64,000 nucleotides of DNA from Bugula neritina. Its lineage: Eukaryota > Bryozoa > Gymnolaemata > Cheilostomatida > Bugulidae. The stretch's first letter is position 1. Each line of letters begins with the position of its first letter. The notes beneath the pieces were generated by a model that worked only from the letters and a program-made list of their open reading frames with translations, had not been told where the DNA came from and did not search any database. Of the stretch, positions 43,297 through 54,311 are shown one piece after another. Both the position numbers and the translations under genes were made by a program. The DNA lies in the NCBI GenBank assembly GCA_964035545.1, contig OZ037771.1, positions 8,852,408 to 8,916,407 of the forward strand, given 5' to 3'.

Positions 43297-44881
43297 TTAC
43301 TGTTTACGGGCACGTCTACTCTCGACTGCATCAACATAGGAAAAGACCGGACAGCGTGGTTGTGAAACGTGACTAGGGCTTTTAACTTCTAGCGGATGAA
43401 TCTCGTGTGAGATTCCGCCGAGGCAAAAGTTAAGATTTTCGTGGTGATCACAACTCCCACGGCTCTTTGCCTGTTTTCCCATGCGAGGCCTCTCTAGACT
43501 TTCGTTACTGCCGCTTATACCGCGGTCACGTACACAGTCTCTGAGACACGCTGGAAGTTGCCTAGTGTGTGGTCCTGATCCTACGTTGGTATCTCCTTGC
43601 GGAGCCCCTCCCACGAGGGGTTTTTGCACTTCCGGACCTGTTTCTGGTTCCGGAAGTGGTGATGATGGCAGGCTTGACGTTGGGGGCGGTGGGCGCACTT
43701 TCAAGGACGGAAGTGGCCTTTCTCGCCTCGCCAAGTCTTCCTGACGTGTCATGGAGGTGTTTCCGGCCAGGTTGACAGTCTCCGCCTGCCGAGACCTTCT
43801 CGCACAATGCGTCTGCCGCCCCGCTTCACCAGGGAGACGGCTATGCTTGTTGGTCTGGCAGACTTTGCACCGTCTCACTCTGCGTCGGATATCCCGTTCC
43901 ATGTTGGGCCAGTACCACCGGAGTTGTAGCTTGGTGACCACCCCTTGGACTCCTCCGTGAGTCTCCTCGTGGGTGTCTTGTATCAACTTCCGGCGGATGG
44001 CAGCTGGGCAGACAACCCTCTTCCTGGCTGGCTGTCTGCTGTTGGCGGCCAAGGTCATGGTCAGCAGACCATCTGGCCCGACCCGCAGAGAGCTCCAACG
44101 TTGACAGTACACAGTACAGCCGTAACTCGGCGCATCCCTGTCGCCGTTGTGTACTGCTGGGTCGTCGCCCTTCCTGTTTCGCTCGGTACACGTCGGCTAC
44201 CACCCCAGGAAGGCATTCCTGGAGCTTCGGCAGCTCCCTAACGTTACCAGCCCATACAGGTTTGGCGCGGAGGCTCTGGACAGCCTCCGGGGGCGTGTCA
44301 GCCCTCTGTTGGAGTAGCTGAGCAGGGGCGGTCCTCGCCGCCCGTGGTACCTCACGACAGCCTGCTCTATTTAGGCGGGCTCCGTGGTCTGTGTGGCGGA
44401 ACGCCTCACTGTACCCATGTGGCAACCTAGCCATAGACTGGCGCTTCCCGTTGCCTGTGCAGCCACGCGTCCCTGGAGGAGGGGAGGCGTGGGTTGGGAT
44501 GGTCCTCCGCCCTCGAGACGGGCTCTGCTGACGACCTTCCGTCGTAGCTCCCGACGACGGCCCAATGGCTTCCTCCTGGACAGGATGGAAGCGACCCAGC
44601 ATGGATCTGGGTGGTAGGTCTACTGTCTCTGAGAAGGGGTTGACACACTGCACTGAGATCTCTCCTTGTCCCGTAAGCCGGCTAAAGCTATGGGCAAGTT
44701 GGACTCTCGAGTGCGTACTTTCGACAACTCCCAACTTAGAGGTTTGGCCACCGTCTACCTTGCAGCGGACAGTAGCCCGGGAGTGGCCTGGTATAGTACA
44801 GCTCCGTACTACCTGCACTGCTCCCGCTAGAGGACGACCAAACTTATCGACACAAGCGAGCTCCTTGCCGCCCATGATCAT
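43297..44881 (-). pseudogene. A1 pol remnant: linkers, integrase zinc region, conserved C-terminus
   Basis: Starts with the post-protease segment VDKFGRPLAGAVQVV, passes directly into pre-integrase TPPEAVQSLRA (RT and RNase H absent), then the integrase zinc region RWYWPNMERDIRRRVRRCKVCQTNKHSR. It then jumps past the D,D,E core to the Pro-rich tail. An 8-bp duplication near 44108 shifts the frame. The last ~60 residues (CDHHENLNFCLGG, then FSYVDAVESRRARKQ) are shared with B1, so this end is under constraint or recently copied. Confidence 0.8.
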
Positions 44882-44908
44882 CGCAGATTTACTGAAATCG
44901 ATGCGACA

Positions 44909-45562
44909 TCAGTGTCGTTGTAAGAATGGCATCCCGAGGATAGCATCCTCGTTGAGCTGCCCGACGATAAACGTCTCTTGGATGGCCTGGTTACGGACGT
45001 AACCAGTTAGCTCAATAATGCCGTAGAAGGGAATGCACGACCCGTCTGCCAGGGTGCCATGATCCCCCTCATACGGTGCCAACCCGTCCTTGACCTTAGC
45101 GCTGAGGGTGTCAAAGAACTGACGGCTAAGGAGGTTGGTGGTGCAGCCTGAGTCCAGGAGGAAGTTGGCATGCTTGCCGGCTAGCTTTCCTGGCAGGAAG
45201 TAGCTACTTCCGTGTGGCTGCAGTTGTGTGTGCCGTGGTTGCACCTCCCTCGCTGTGGGTCGAGGGGTCCACGGTTGGCGGCGACTATTGACCAGCTGCC
45301 GAGGTTGGGGCGGTACGCCTTGTGGCGCCTGTACTGTTTCCCTCGCAGGCTCTGTGGTCAACCGTCTGCCGGCTCCGTGTTGGTGCTGGAGTGGCGTAGA
45401 GGACCCAGGCGGCGAGTGGCTTGAGCCTACTTGCCGCGGGGGTCGCCACTTCACAGCATCTCCGCGCGGCGCCCAGCGGGGCGACAGACGCGCGGGCCTC
45501 CCTGGGTGATTCACAGACGGCCCGCAGGAGGTGGGAACATCCGCGAGCCGTGGTAGTTTAAC
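44909..45562 (-). CDS. A1 protease region, reached by -1 frameshift from gag
   Basis: In the -1 frame from the GTTAAAC heptamer: a Pro/Arg-rich linker, then an aspartic protease with FLLDSGCTTNLLSRQFF, LADGSCIPFYGIIELTG, ETFIVGQLNEDAILGMPFL. A TGA after FLQRH (44909-44911), where B elements have Gly, ends it. The same TGA is in element C. The protease could therefore still be made as a Gag-PR fusion that stops there. Confidence 0.75.
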   Translation of the reverse strand, partial: VKLPRLADVPTSCGPSVNHPGRPARLSPRWAPRGDAVKWRPPRQVGSSHSPPGSSTPLQHQHGAGRRLTTEPARETVQAPQGVPPQPRQLVNSRRQPWTPRPTAREVQPRHTQLQPHGSSYFLPGKLAGKHANFLLDSGCTTNLLSRQFFDTLSAKVKDGLAPYEGDHGTLADGSCIPFYGIIELTGYVRNQAIQETFIVGQLNEDAILGMPFLQRH

Positions 45563-46461
45563 CCTTGTGGGAGCTGAGGGCAGTTCCTCTGGAAATGTCC
45601 TGGCCTTCCGCATTCCCAGCAGAAGTGGTGCCCCATGCCTGGTGATTGTACCTGCGGCCCGCAAGGCTCACGGGCAGTATCTACCTGGCTTGGGGAAGCT
45701 AATGTGGTGACCAGTTTATCTAGCATGTCAGTCATCTGTGCGATTTTTGACGCTAGTGACATCTGGTTCACATTAGCCACCGCGGAGGGTTCCGCGTTTG
45801 GTTCGGCGTGAGCAGTAGTGTGCTCCGTGGTCACCTGGCGGGAGGCCACGCGGTTGCGGTGCATATGAGTCGCCAAGAGGTAGGCTTCTCCCACCGCAAG
45901 TGCATCTTCGACCGTGGTGACTCCCCTCGCTTGGAGTTGATGGTGGAGCCACAAGTCGTTGATGGACTGCACGAAGGCATCATAAGTATACCTCTCACGG
46001 TGTACTGGAGGCAGATCGCGGAACGCGATCTGCGCTAGTGGGTACACCGTGGCAGCGTGCTCTTCTAGCGACGTGTGAGGATCACGCCGCATCCTTTGTA
46101 GACGGGCCCGCGCATCTATGGGAGAGATGCCAAACCGGGCCCGCAGAGAAGCAAAGATTCCGTCTATGTCAGGTCCCGCTCCGTACGGCTTAGCTTTGCC
46201 CGTCAGCGCCATCCTGAGCTTGAGCAACGCCACCCTTGGTGGCCACTCTGAAATCTCCATCACATCTTGGAATTCTTGGATAAACTGCTCCACCGCTTCT
46301 TCGCCTGTGAAGGTGGGCGCCTTCAGCCGGTATCTGTCTTCACCATGCTCTCTAAGAATTCTCACTTCTTCATCTAACACCACTGGTTCCACAGGTATAT
46401 CAACATTATCTCTCTCACCTTCATTCAGTGGAATGGGTAGCTCCGTGCCGTCTTCTGCCAT
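45511..46461 (-). CDS. gag: A1 gag (316 aa)
   Basis: ATG at 46461 (MAEDGTELP), 17 nt past the primer site; an earlier in-frame TTG at 46476 is not a likely start. Capsid-like core: DRYRLKAPTFTGEEAVEQFI, WPPRVALLKLRMALTGKAKPY, IFASLRARFGISPIDARARLQ, AFRDLPPVHRERYTYDAFV, VTTVEDALAVGEAYLLA. One knuckle, CWECGRPGHFQRNC, near the C-terminus. No stops or frameshifts. Closely related to the gag of B1 and B2 in the core but with a different N-terminus. Confidence 0.9.
   Translation of the reverse strand: MAEDGTELPIPLNEGERDNVDIPVEPVVLDEEVRILREHGEDRYRLKAPTFTGEEAVEQFIQEFQDVMEISEWPPRVALLKLRMALTGKAKPYGAGPDIDGIFASLRARFGISPIDARARLQRMRRDPHTSLEEHAATVYPLAQIAFRDLPPVHRERYTYDAFVQSINDLWLHHQLQARGVTTVEDALAVGEAYLLATHMHRNRVASRQVTTEHTTAHAEPNAEPSAVANVNQMSLASKIAQMTDMLDKLVTTLASPSQVDTAREPCGPQVQSPGMGHHFCWECGRPGHFQRNCPQLPQGLNYHGSRMFPPPAGRL
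45517..45562 (-). promoter_or_regulatory. -1 ribosomal frameshift signal, A1
   Basis: In gag frame GGG TTA AAC: slippery heptamer G TTA AAC (45556-45562). A 5-nt spacer (TACCA) separates it from a stem between ACGGCTCGCGG and CCTGCGGGCCGT. A U-G pair replaces a C-G pair of the B2 stem, so pairing is kept. Confidence 0.75.
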
Positions 46462-46477
46462 GACTGCTATACGCAAG

Positions 46478-46492
46478 ATCCCACCGCTGCCA
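46478..46492 (-). other. Primer-binding site of A1, tRNA-Leu type
   Basis: Minus-sense TGGCAGCGGTGGGAT, four bases after the 5' LTR. Confidence 0.7.
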
Positions 46493-46496
46493 CCAC

Positions 46497-46849
46497 TGTA
46501 GTAATTTGTGCAATTACTGAGCGTGAGTTATTTACTTGCGTATAGTTAGCTGGTTATTCTGCTAGCAATTACTAGGGTAGCTGTCGAGTAATTATATTTA
46601 TTATCCACAATAAAGCATAAAACAAACATCACATCAAATTATCCTATACATCAGTCAACTACTAACACATGTTACTACTTCAAGCCTCCGCTTACAACAA
46701 CGTGATATAATGTTAATAACCGGGGAAGTGTCACGTGAATCGGAAGCATATCTTCCGGAGCTGCTAATTGGTTGCTACATAAGGGTCTGAGTATTCCAAG
46801 AGTAGAGAGAGGGCGATTCCCGTATTTGTACTTTGCACTACTCACTACA
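46497..46849 (-). repeat. 5' LTR of A1
   Basis: 353 bp, three differences from 41569-41921; followed in minus sense by GTGG and the primer site. Confidence 0.92.
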
Positions 46850-48106
46850 CTATTCCTAGAGTAAAAGTTAATCTTATATTTATACTTATACAGTTTCAGT
46901 TTGACTTTAGTCTGCGAGTTTTGGTTTGTTGATTACAGATTGAAGTAGAGATTAAGAGCTTAAGTTTACTGTCTAGCTTTACTAGCACTACTACTAGTAG
47001 TAATAGTACTACTAGTAACACTAACAATAACTGTGTCCGCTACTGTTAGTGTTTAGAAGTTTACCATAAAATTCAACTATTAGTATTACATTTACAATTA
47101 CTGATTAGTATTAGTACTATTAGTATTACTAATACTAATACTAATAGTAATAGTAATACTATCAGTATCACAGTATCAGTATGGGTATCATTATGAACTT
47201 AAAGCAATTGTAAAAGTTGAAGTGTAACTGTAAGACTAAGTCTAAAATTAGGGTTAGAATAATAAATTATTTACCTTTTTAAAATATGAATATGATGAAT
47301 TATAAATATGAATAAGTTATAGGTAATAAGTTAGTTAATAAGTATAACTAAACCCAATCCAATGTGAATATCAATATGACTATGAATATTGATATTCATA
47401 TTAAATATCAATTATCAAATTGAATGAATATGAATTCAATTTATAAATGAGGTAAACTACAAATAACTAATAACTAATAAGTATAACTGAATAAGTATAA
47501 TAATAAAGTATAGCTATAACTATAACTCAGTATAAGTGAGTACTATTAGTCTAACTCAATAAGTATAAATTAATAAATAATTATAAGACTAAAAGTATAA
47601 GTTATTAGGTATACGTATAACTAAAGTATAACCTAAATTTAAAGTTAAACTAAAACAGTAAACTACAAGTATAGCATTAACAGTATGAGTATAACTAATA
47701 CTATTACTATTAGTATTAGTATTACTATCACTATGAGTATGAGTATGGCTAAAAACTATAAGTATAAGCCATAACTATAAGTATAAGTATTAGTATAACT
47801 ATAAACAACTATAAACTTATATAAGTATAACATATTATTATAATAATAATATTAATATGTTATATGTATCAGTATTACATAAATACATTAATATAAGTCT
47901 AAGACTCTTAGTCTTACTTTTAGTAAGAGTAAGTGTAACTCACTAACTCACTAAGTGACTAACACTAACACTAACAGTAACTGTAAGTGTAAGCCTAAGC
48001 CCTAAGCCTAAGGTCTAAGGACAAGGTCCTAAACGACTAAACCAAAATTGATCAGCTTCCCAATTAAAACTCAACTATACTAACACAGCATAGTAGAGTA
48101 ATATAT
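46850..48106. other. AT-rich intergenic sequence with degenerate TAGTAT-type repeats
   Basis: Between A1 and B1. Long runs of AGTATAACTA, TAATACTAATAG and GTAAGTGTAAG-like units at about 46970-47180, 47420-47800 and 47900-48010. No gene seen. Confidence 0.55.
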
Positions 48107-48411
48107 TGTTATGTTTTTCAGATTTAGGGTTGATATGCTATCCAGAGAGTCTAATTACTTGCTACAGAACTGCACCAGGATAAGTCGAGTGAACGAGTAT
48201 ATATTTTACACACAATAATACATTATAAAACGATACAATACATCTGACAATTTACACATCTAATCTATTCAGCACTCTAACTTCGACTGAGTTAGCAGCG
48301 GGAAACTATAATTGCTGCTAACTATCAAATACGCTAATTGGCTATCCATTGTTCCGGGTCAATTACGCGACCCTACATGTTGTGCTGCTGGTAGTTTCAC
48401 GAACCACCACA
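48107..48411 (-). repeat. 3' LTR of B1
   Basis: TGTTATGTTTTTCAG to GAACCACCACA, 305 bp. Only a few differences from 56604-56908. Confidence 0.9.
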
Positions 48412-48424
48412 CCGCCCCCACCAG

Positions 48425-48442
48425 CAGAAAGCCCTCTTTCTG
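48425..48442 (-). promoter_or_regulatory. Conserved hairpin before the B1 purine tract
   Basis: Minus-sense CAGAAAG-AGGG-CTTTCTG followed by CTGGTGGGGGCGG and the 3' LTR; same layout as A1. Confidence 0.55.
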
Positions 48443-48838
48443 ATATAAAAAAAACGTTCATTGTTAACCGCATACATCAGTAGACCAAAATAATACATAA
48501 CACACAGGAAGATACATAATAATAGACAGAGTCATTATAACAGTCCGTTACCTACAATTGACCGGCTATAGAGGAGGAATACCGGCTAGCTGTGGTATTG
48601 GACAAGGAATAGGCCTGTCGAGCAGTCAAGCATTTACATGACATCTTGGTTTCTCCCAAGAGGGCGAAGTTGCAGATTATTCCGGGTAGCAGAACTAGAG
48701 TCCTTGTTGGGCACGCCGGTGCTTGGCTTGGCATGTACGCAGTTTCCGTTTCATCCGGCATACGGATCCTTTTAGTTGGAAGAGCCCTGTTGTAGTATTA
48801 AGTAGATCCGGTGCCAACTGGGTGAATTCTTCTTGTAA

Positions 48839-49772
48839 TCACAGGAGGCGTTCCTCTACTGTGGCCAGGCGAACTGGGTCTGGGGACGGTGTCCGTCTGC
48901 GGCGCAAAGGGGGACTGGGGGACCTGGTTCGTCTCTTCGTCGGGGTAGGAGAGATCTCTCCTTCTTCTGGATAGGCAAACTCTTCGGGGGTGTACGTAAT
49001 CTGAGGGCGGTCAGATACCAACGGGGATTGTTGTCTGGCGTTGTCTAATACACGTTGGAACCCCGATGTCAGGACGGCTAACAGCATTGCCTTCTTCACT
49101 AGGGGTCGTATAAGGGTGAGGAACTCCGGGTAGAGCTTAGCGTCGACCACGTAGTTCTCTCCAGAGAAACAGCCCGTCGCTCGATGTCTGGTGACGGGGT
49201 AGGGATAAACATCGTTGTATCCGCAGGGGCAGAATGTGAGTAGGAGATGAGCATTGACATGTAACTTCAAGGAGGGGTGAGAGGCACATTCTTCACCACA
49301 ATTCTGGCATCTCGTCCGTCCTCTGGACCCCCAGGCCGTTTCTATTTCTTCCTCTGTTTCTGGAGACACCCACCGCCAACGGCGGCGTAGTGACTCAGGC
49401 CGGTCGCCACTAGCATACTCCTCAGGATGCGGAGCGGGAAGTGCTCTATCCCGTACCCTGGTTGTAGCGGGTCGAGTGTAATCTGAAAAAGTTTCAACAG
49501 TGTTAATACAGTGCACTGCCGTGTTGTCAGCTTGAATAGCTTGGCAACTCCTAATTCAGTTACCTCGTAGAGATTTATGGTAGCGAATAGTCAGATAGAA
49601 CACGTATTGCAATGAGATTATAAAAATCTCCAAGTCAAACTGAGTTCTTACTACGGTATTTCACTAACCTATCTCCAGCTCGATTGACTCAGTGAGTCAG
49701 AGCTGAGCGATGCAATCTAGTTTCGCGTTAAGTTATAGTTAACTCACCCCACGATCTGTTGTCGTAAGACAT
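48839..49772 (-). CDS. B1 ORF3: spliced zinc-finger protein (222 aa to first stop)
   Basis: Exon 1 49772-49748 (25 nt, beginning MSY), donor G-GTGAGT; intron 265 nt with acceptor ACTTTTTCAG; exon 2 49482-48839. It is homologous to A1 ORF3 throughout: RWRWVSPETEEEIETAW, finger C-x2-C-x12-H-x3-H (CQNCGEEC to HVNAH), second cluster (CPCGYNDVYPYPVTRH). A TGA at 48839-48841 cuts the C-terminal helix. The frame beyond it stays open and A-like to about 48695, and B2 has the same TGA. The second cluster's last Cys is one residue further along than in A1. Upstream, exon 1 begins 25 nt after the pol stop. Confidence 0.72.
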
Positions 49773-49796
49773 ACTGAATGTGTGAAATGGTTTGAA

Positions 49797-52700
49797 CTAC
49801 TGCTTAGGAACACGTCTACTCCTGACTGCATCAGCGTATGAAAAGATCGAGCAACAGGGTTGGGGTGCGTGATTAAGACTTTGTGCACTCGGCGGATGAA
49901 TTTTGTTTCTATTTCCGCCGATACAAAAGTTGATATTTCCGTGGTGTTGACAACTCCCACATTTGCTCGATACTTTTCTCGTACGGTTTTCCCCTGGACT
50001 TTCATACACGCCGCTTTTAACGCAGTCGCATATGAAGTCTTTCAAGTATGCGGGGGGTTGTCTCGTACGCTGTCCCCTTTTTAGGGGGGGTGACACGCTT
50101 GCCGGTTCGTTAGTAGGGGCCTCTAATGGCGTCTCTACTTCACCGTTAGCGGTCACCTCTTCTTGTTCTCCGGACGGAGCCCCTCCCTCCGTGGGGGTTT
50201 GCACTTCCGGAACCGGTTCGGTTTCTGGAAGTGATGGAATTAGACTTGGCGGTGGCAGACACGCTTCCGTTGGCAAAAGCTGCCGTTCCTCTCTCACCAA
50301 GTTTTCCTCCTGCGGTATGACCACTTCGTATTCAGGTCCATGCCGCCGTCGCCCGCGCGTTGTTGTCTGCCTTCTGGGCTCCAACAACGGGGGGGCTTCT
50401 CCCACTGCGTCGGGGCTAGCCCAATACGGTTTCAAGCGAGACTCATTCTGGATAGACACCTGTCCTGAGCGCTCAATCTTGTACGTATGATTGGGCATAG
50501 CCATTGACGATCACGTAGGGTCCTACGAACTTAGGCTTTAGTTTATCAGCCTGTCCGCGACGCCTACGGTAATTGACCATCCACACCTTATCTCCCGTTT
50601 GGTAGAGAGGTGGTTCATCGGAATCTTCGTGCCGCACCTTCCACTGCTGTTCGCGCAGCATATCGTGTGCGGCCTTCATCCGTTCCACTAGTTCACTGGC
50701 ATACTCGTGAACCGAGTTGTCTTGCTCTGGAACGTGGTAGGTGAGATGGTCAGGGACACGAGTCTCTCTCCCGAGCATCAAGAGGTTTGGGGTCTCACCA
50801 GTACTGGTGTGTGTGGTGCTACGGTATGCACGCATGACTTGCGGCAGCACCGTATCCCATTCCTCTTGGCCTCGTCCAAGGAGGAGACTCCGGAGCGCAT
50901 CACCTAGCATCCGGTTGTTGCGCTCCACCACCCCGTTACCTTGAGGGTGGTAGGGGGTGGTCCGGCTCTGATTTACTCCCCAGAGGTGGCAAAGGTCGCT
51001 CATCAGTTGAGACTGAAATTGAGCGCCTTGATCAGAGTGTATCTGTTCGGGAAGCCCAAAATAACAGAATACATGTTGGTCTAGTGCCCTGGCCACTGTT
51101 GGGGCTGACGCATCTGGGATAGCCAGAGCATCCGCCCACCTAGTAAAGTGGTCGGTTAGTACTAGGATCCAATTATTGCCTCTGGGGGTCAGGGGCATTG
51201 GTCCGACCAGGTCTACAGCGACTACTTGCCAGGGCCTACCAGCATATAGCCTCCGCCGTCCTGCTTCACCAGGGGGGCGGCTATGCTTACTGGCCTGGCA
51301 GATCTCACACTGTTTGACTCTGAGTCGGACGTCACGCTCCATTTGTGGCCAATACCACCGGAGTCGTAATTCGGATATCACTCTCTTGACCCCTGCGTGG
51401 GCCTGTTTGTGAGTATCCCAAATCAACTCACGGCGGATGGCCGTGGGGCAGACTACCCTCTTCCTCTCCGGGTGTCTGCCGCTGGCGGCTAGGGAGATGG
51501 TTAGTAACCCATCCTGCCCGATCCGTAGCGAGTCCCAACGCTGACAGTATAGCCGGAACTCGGCGCATCCCTGTCGTATGCGTTCCTCGCTGGGTCGTCG
51601 CCCTTCCCTTTTGGCCCGATATATGTCTGCCACGACTCCAGGCAGCTCTTCTTGGAGCTTCTTCAGCTCTCGAACATTACCGGCCAGTACAGGGTTGGCG
51701 CGGAGGTTTTGTACACCCTCCGGGGACTCATCAACTCCCTGCCTGAGTTGACCCTGGTCCCAGTCAAACGGTGCTCCGTGGTGAGCCAGCGTCTCCAACT
51801 CGCATCGCGGGGGACCTCCATCCCTCCTCTCGATGTTGAGACACTGTTTGCAACCTCCGTCAGGTCGGCGACTCAACCCATCCGCATTGCTGTGTCTCTT
51901 GCCCGGTCGATGTTCGATCCGGTATGAGAATTCAGCTAGGATTTCGAGCCACCGGGCGACCTGACTAGAGGGCTCTGCTCTCTTGCACAACCAGATCAGC
52001 GAGGCATGATCCGTACGCAGCCGGAACTTCCTGCCATATAGGTATGGTCTGAAGTGCTTCACTGACTTGATTACTGCCAGCAGCTCCTTGCGGGTAGTGC
52101 AGTAGTTTCGTTCAGTGGGTGAGAGAGACTTGCTGTAGTAGGCTACTACTACTTCTCGGCCTTCCTGCACTTGCGACAGCACAGCGCCAACATTTTGGTC
52201 ACTGGCGTCAGTGTCGAGGATGTACTCCAGAGTGGGGTCTGGGTAGGCCAAGATGGGCGCCGTTAGTAGGCAGCCCTTGAGGCGGTCGAACGCTCCTTGT
52301 TCGACTGGGGTCCACTGCCACGTCACTCCCTTTGCGGTGAGCCGGTTTAACGGCTGTGCTATGCCCGCAAAGTCTGGTATGTATTGTCTGTAATACCCTA
52401 CCAGCCCCAAGAAAACCCGGAGTCCGGTCAAGTCTTGGGGGGTGACCCAGTCTTCAATTGCCCGGACCTTCTCGGGATCCGTTGCCACGCCGTTTCGACC
52501 GACAACGTGCCCCAGGTACTTAACCTCTGGCTGCAATAGAGCGCACTTAGAAGGTTTGAGCTTAAGACCGGCACCTCGGAGTCTCTCAAAGACCTCCTGC
52601 AGACGACTGACATGTGTCTCGAAGTCTGGGGAGATCACGATGACATCATCGAGGTAGATCAGCAGTGTCTTCCAATGGAGCCCGCTGAGGACTTGCTCCA

Positions 52701-54311
52701 TCAGCCTCTGGAAGGTGGCTGGGGCGGAGGTCAACCCGAAAGGCAGCACCTTCCACTTCCACAAACCGTCCCGTGTGATAAACGCCGCTTTCTCCTGGGC
52801 GTCGGGACTCAGAGGAACTTGCCAATAGCCGCTTAGCAAGTCTAACGTACTGAAGTACTTGCTGCCGGCTAGGGCGTCCAATGACTCGTCAATACGAGGT
52901 AGAGGGTAGGCGTCCTGTATGGTTACGCTATTGAGTTTGCGGTAATCCACACAGAACCGCCAACTGCCGTCTTTCTTCCGGACCAGTACGACTGGCGAGC
53001 TCCACGCACTATGGGCGGACTCTATCAGTCCCCGGTCCAGAAGATCCCGTACTTGTCGGTTAACCTCCTTCTCTTTCTCCGGCCCCAGCCTGCGTGTGGG
53101 CTGCCGAACAGGGACTGTCCCTGCAGTCAGCGGTATTTCGTGTCTGACAATTCCAGTCAGTCCCACGTCATGCTCTCCGCTGCTGAACACATCACCGTAG
53201 TCGCGTAGTAACTTAGCCATAACTTGGCGTTCTTTGTTACTCGCGCAGCCGCTACAGGCTGTGTCATATAACTCCCGGAGATGTGCTGGGACTGCCCCTC
53301 GCCCTTGAGTAGGGCACTGAGGGAGTGCCTCTGTCGCATCACCCAGCGACGGGCCTACGTCCTCCTCCTGAACAGAGTGAAAACGGCCCAGCATCGACCC
53401 AGCCGGAAGCTTGACAGACTCGGTAAAGGGGTTGACACACTGCACTAAGATCTCTCCTTGTTCAGTCAGCTGATTCAGACTGCTGGCAAGTTGGATCTTT
53501 TTGTGCGCGCCTTCAACTACCCCGAGTCCAGAGATCCAGCTATTGTTCACCCTGCAGTGAATGGTAGCCCGGGAGCGGCCTGGTATAGTACGGTTGCGTA
53601 CCACTTGCACACCTCCCACTAAAGGGCGGCCGAACTTGTCGACGCAGGCGAGTTCCCGCCCGGATATCATCATCGCAGATTTGCTAAAATCGATGTGACA
53701 TCCGTGCCGTTTTAGGAATGGCATCCCGAGCTGACTGACGATGAACGTCTCTTGGATCGTTTGATCACGGACTCGTCCCGTCAGCTCAATTATACCATAG
53801 AAGGGAAAGCACGACCCGTCAGCTAGGGTGCCGTACTCCCCTTCGTATGAGTCCATCTCGCCCCTGACCCTAGCACTGAGGGTGTCGAAGAGTTGGCGGC
53901 TCAAGAGGTTCGTGGTACAGCCCGAATCAATGAGGAAAGTAACAGCTTTGCCTTCCAGTTTACCGGGAAAGAAATAGCTGTTCCCATGGGGCTGCACCTG
54001 AACTCTCCCTTCAGGCCTTACTCTCGCAGGGAGTACCTCCCTCGCTTTGGGTCGCGAAGGAGGTCTCTTGGGGCGGTGGTAAGTAGGCCTCGGGGGTGCC
54101 GAGGCTAGATTCCCGGCTACCTTTGTGGGCTCCCATCCAGATTCTTGGGCTTGTAGCCCTGCGAATCTGTTGTGAAGGGGCATGGAAAAGTTAGCCACGG
54201 TTGGTTACCAGTACGCGGTACCCGTCTGGGTGACCTGCGTTTCTTCTTCCCTGGAGGTTTCATCATCGGCCCGCAGGAGGTGGGAACATCTGCAGGCCGC
54301 GGTAGTTTAAC
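49797..54311 (-). pseudogene. pol: B1 pol: protease, RT, RNase H, integrase, C-terminal extension (frameshifted)
   Basis: Three stretches: about 54311-54180, 54198-50473 (the 1241-codon body) and 50504-49797. The first change comes from a 40-nt loss relative to B2 near 54184; the second is a single-base change near 50500. Protease FLIDSGCTTNLL, with six residues missing before LGMPFLKRH. RT VRKKDGSWRFCVDYRKLN, YWQVPLS, catalytic YLDDVIVIS. RNase H LDTDASDQNVGAVLSQ. Integrase zinc region to CEICQASKHSRP, D in AVDLVGPM, D in HSDQGAQFQ, E in GNGVVERNNR, and a GPY/F module (KFVGPYVIV). The tail ends with CGSCQHHGNINFCIGG and FSYADAVRSRRVPKQ. Catalytic residues are intact. Confidence 0.9.

Larger units (their letters stand above)
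41569..46849 (-). mobile_element. Gypsy element A1, complete ends, non-autonomous (no RT, no integrase core)
   Basis: 353-bp LTRs at both ends, target duplication CTAT (41565-41568 and 46850-46853), primer site and purine tract. The interior encodes gag, protease, linkers, the pol C-terminus and ORF3. RT/RNase H and the catalytic integrase core are cleanly missing. LTRs differ at about three positions, so it moved recently although it lacks the enzymes. Confidence 0.9.

Noticed and set aside
48552-48761. Separate small gene downstream of B1 ORF3
   Set aside because: Read in another frame, the same bases continue the A-type ORF3 C-terminus past the TGA, so this frame is a shadow.
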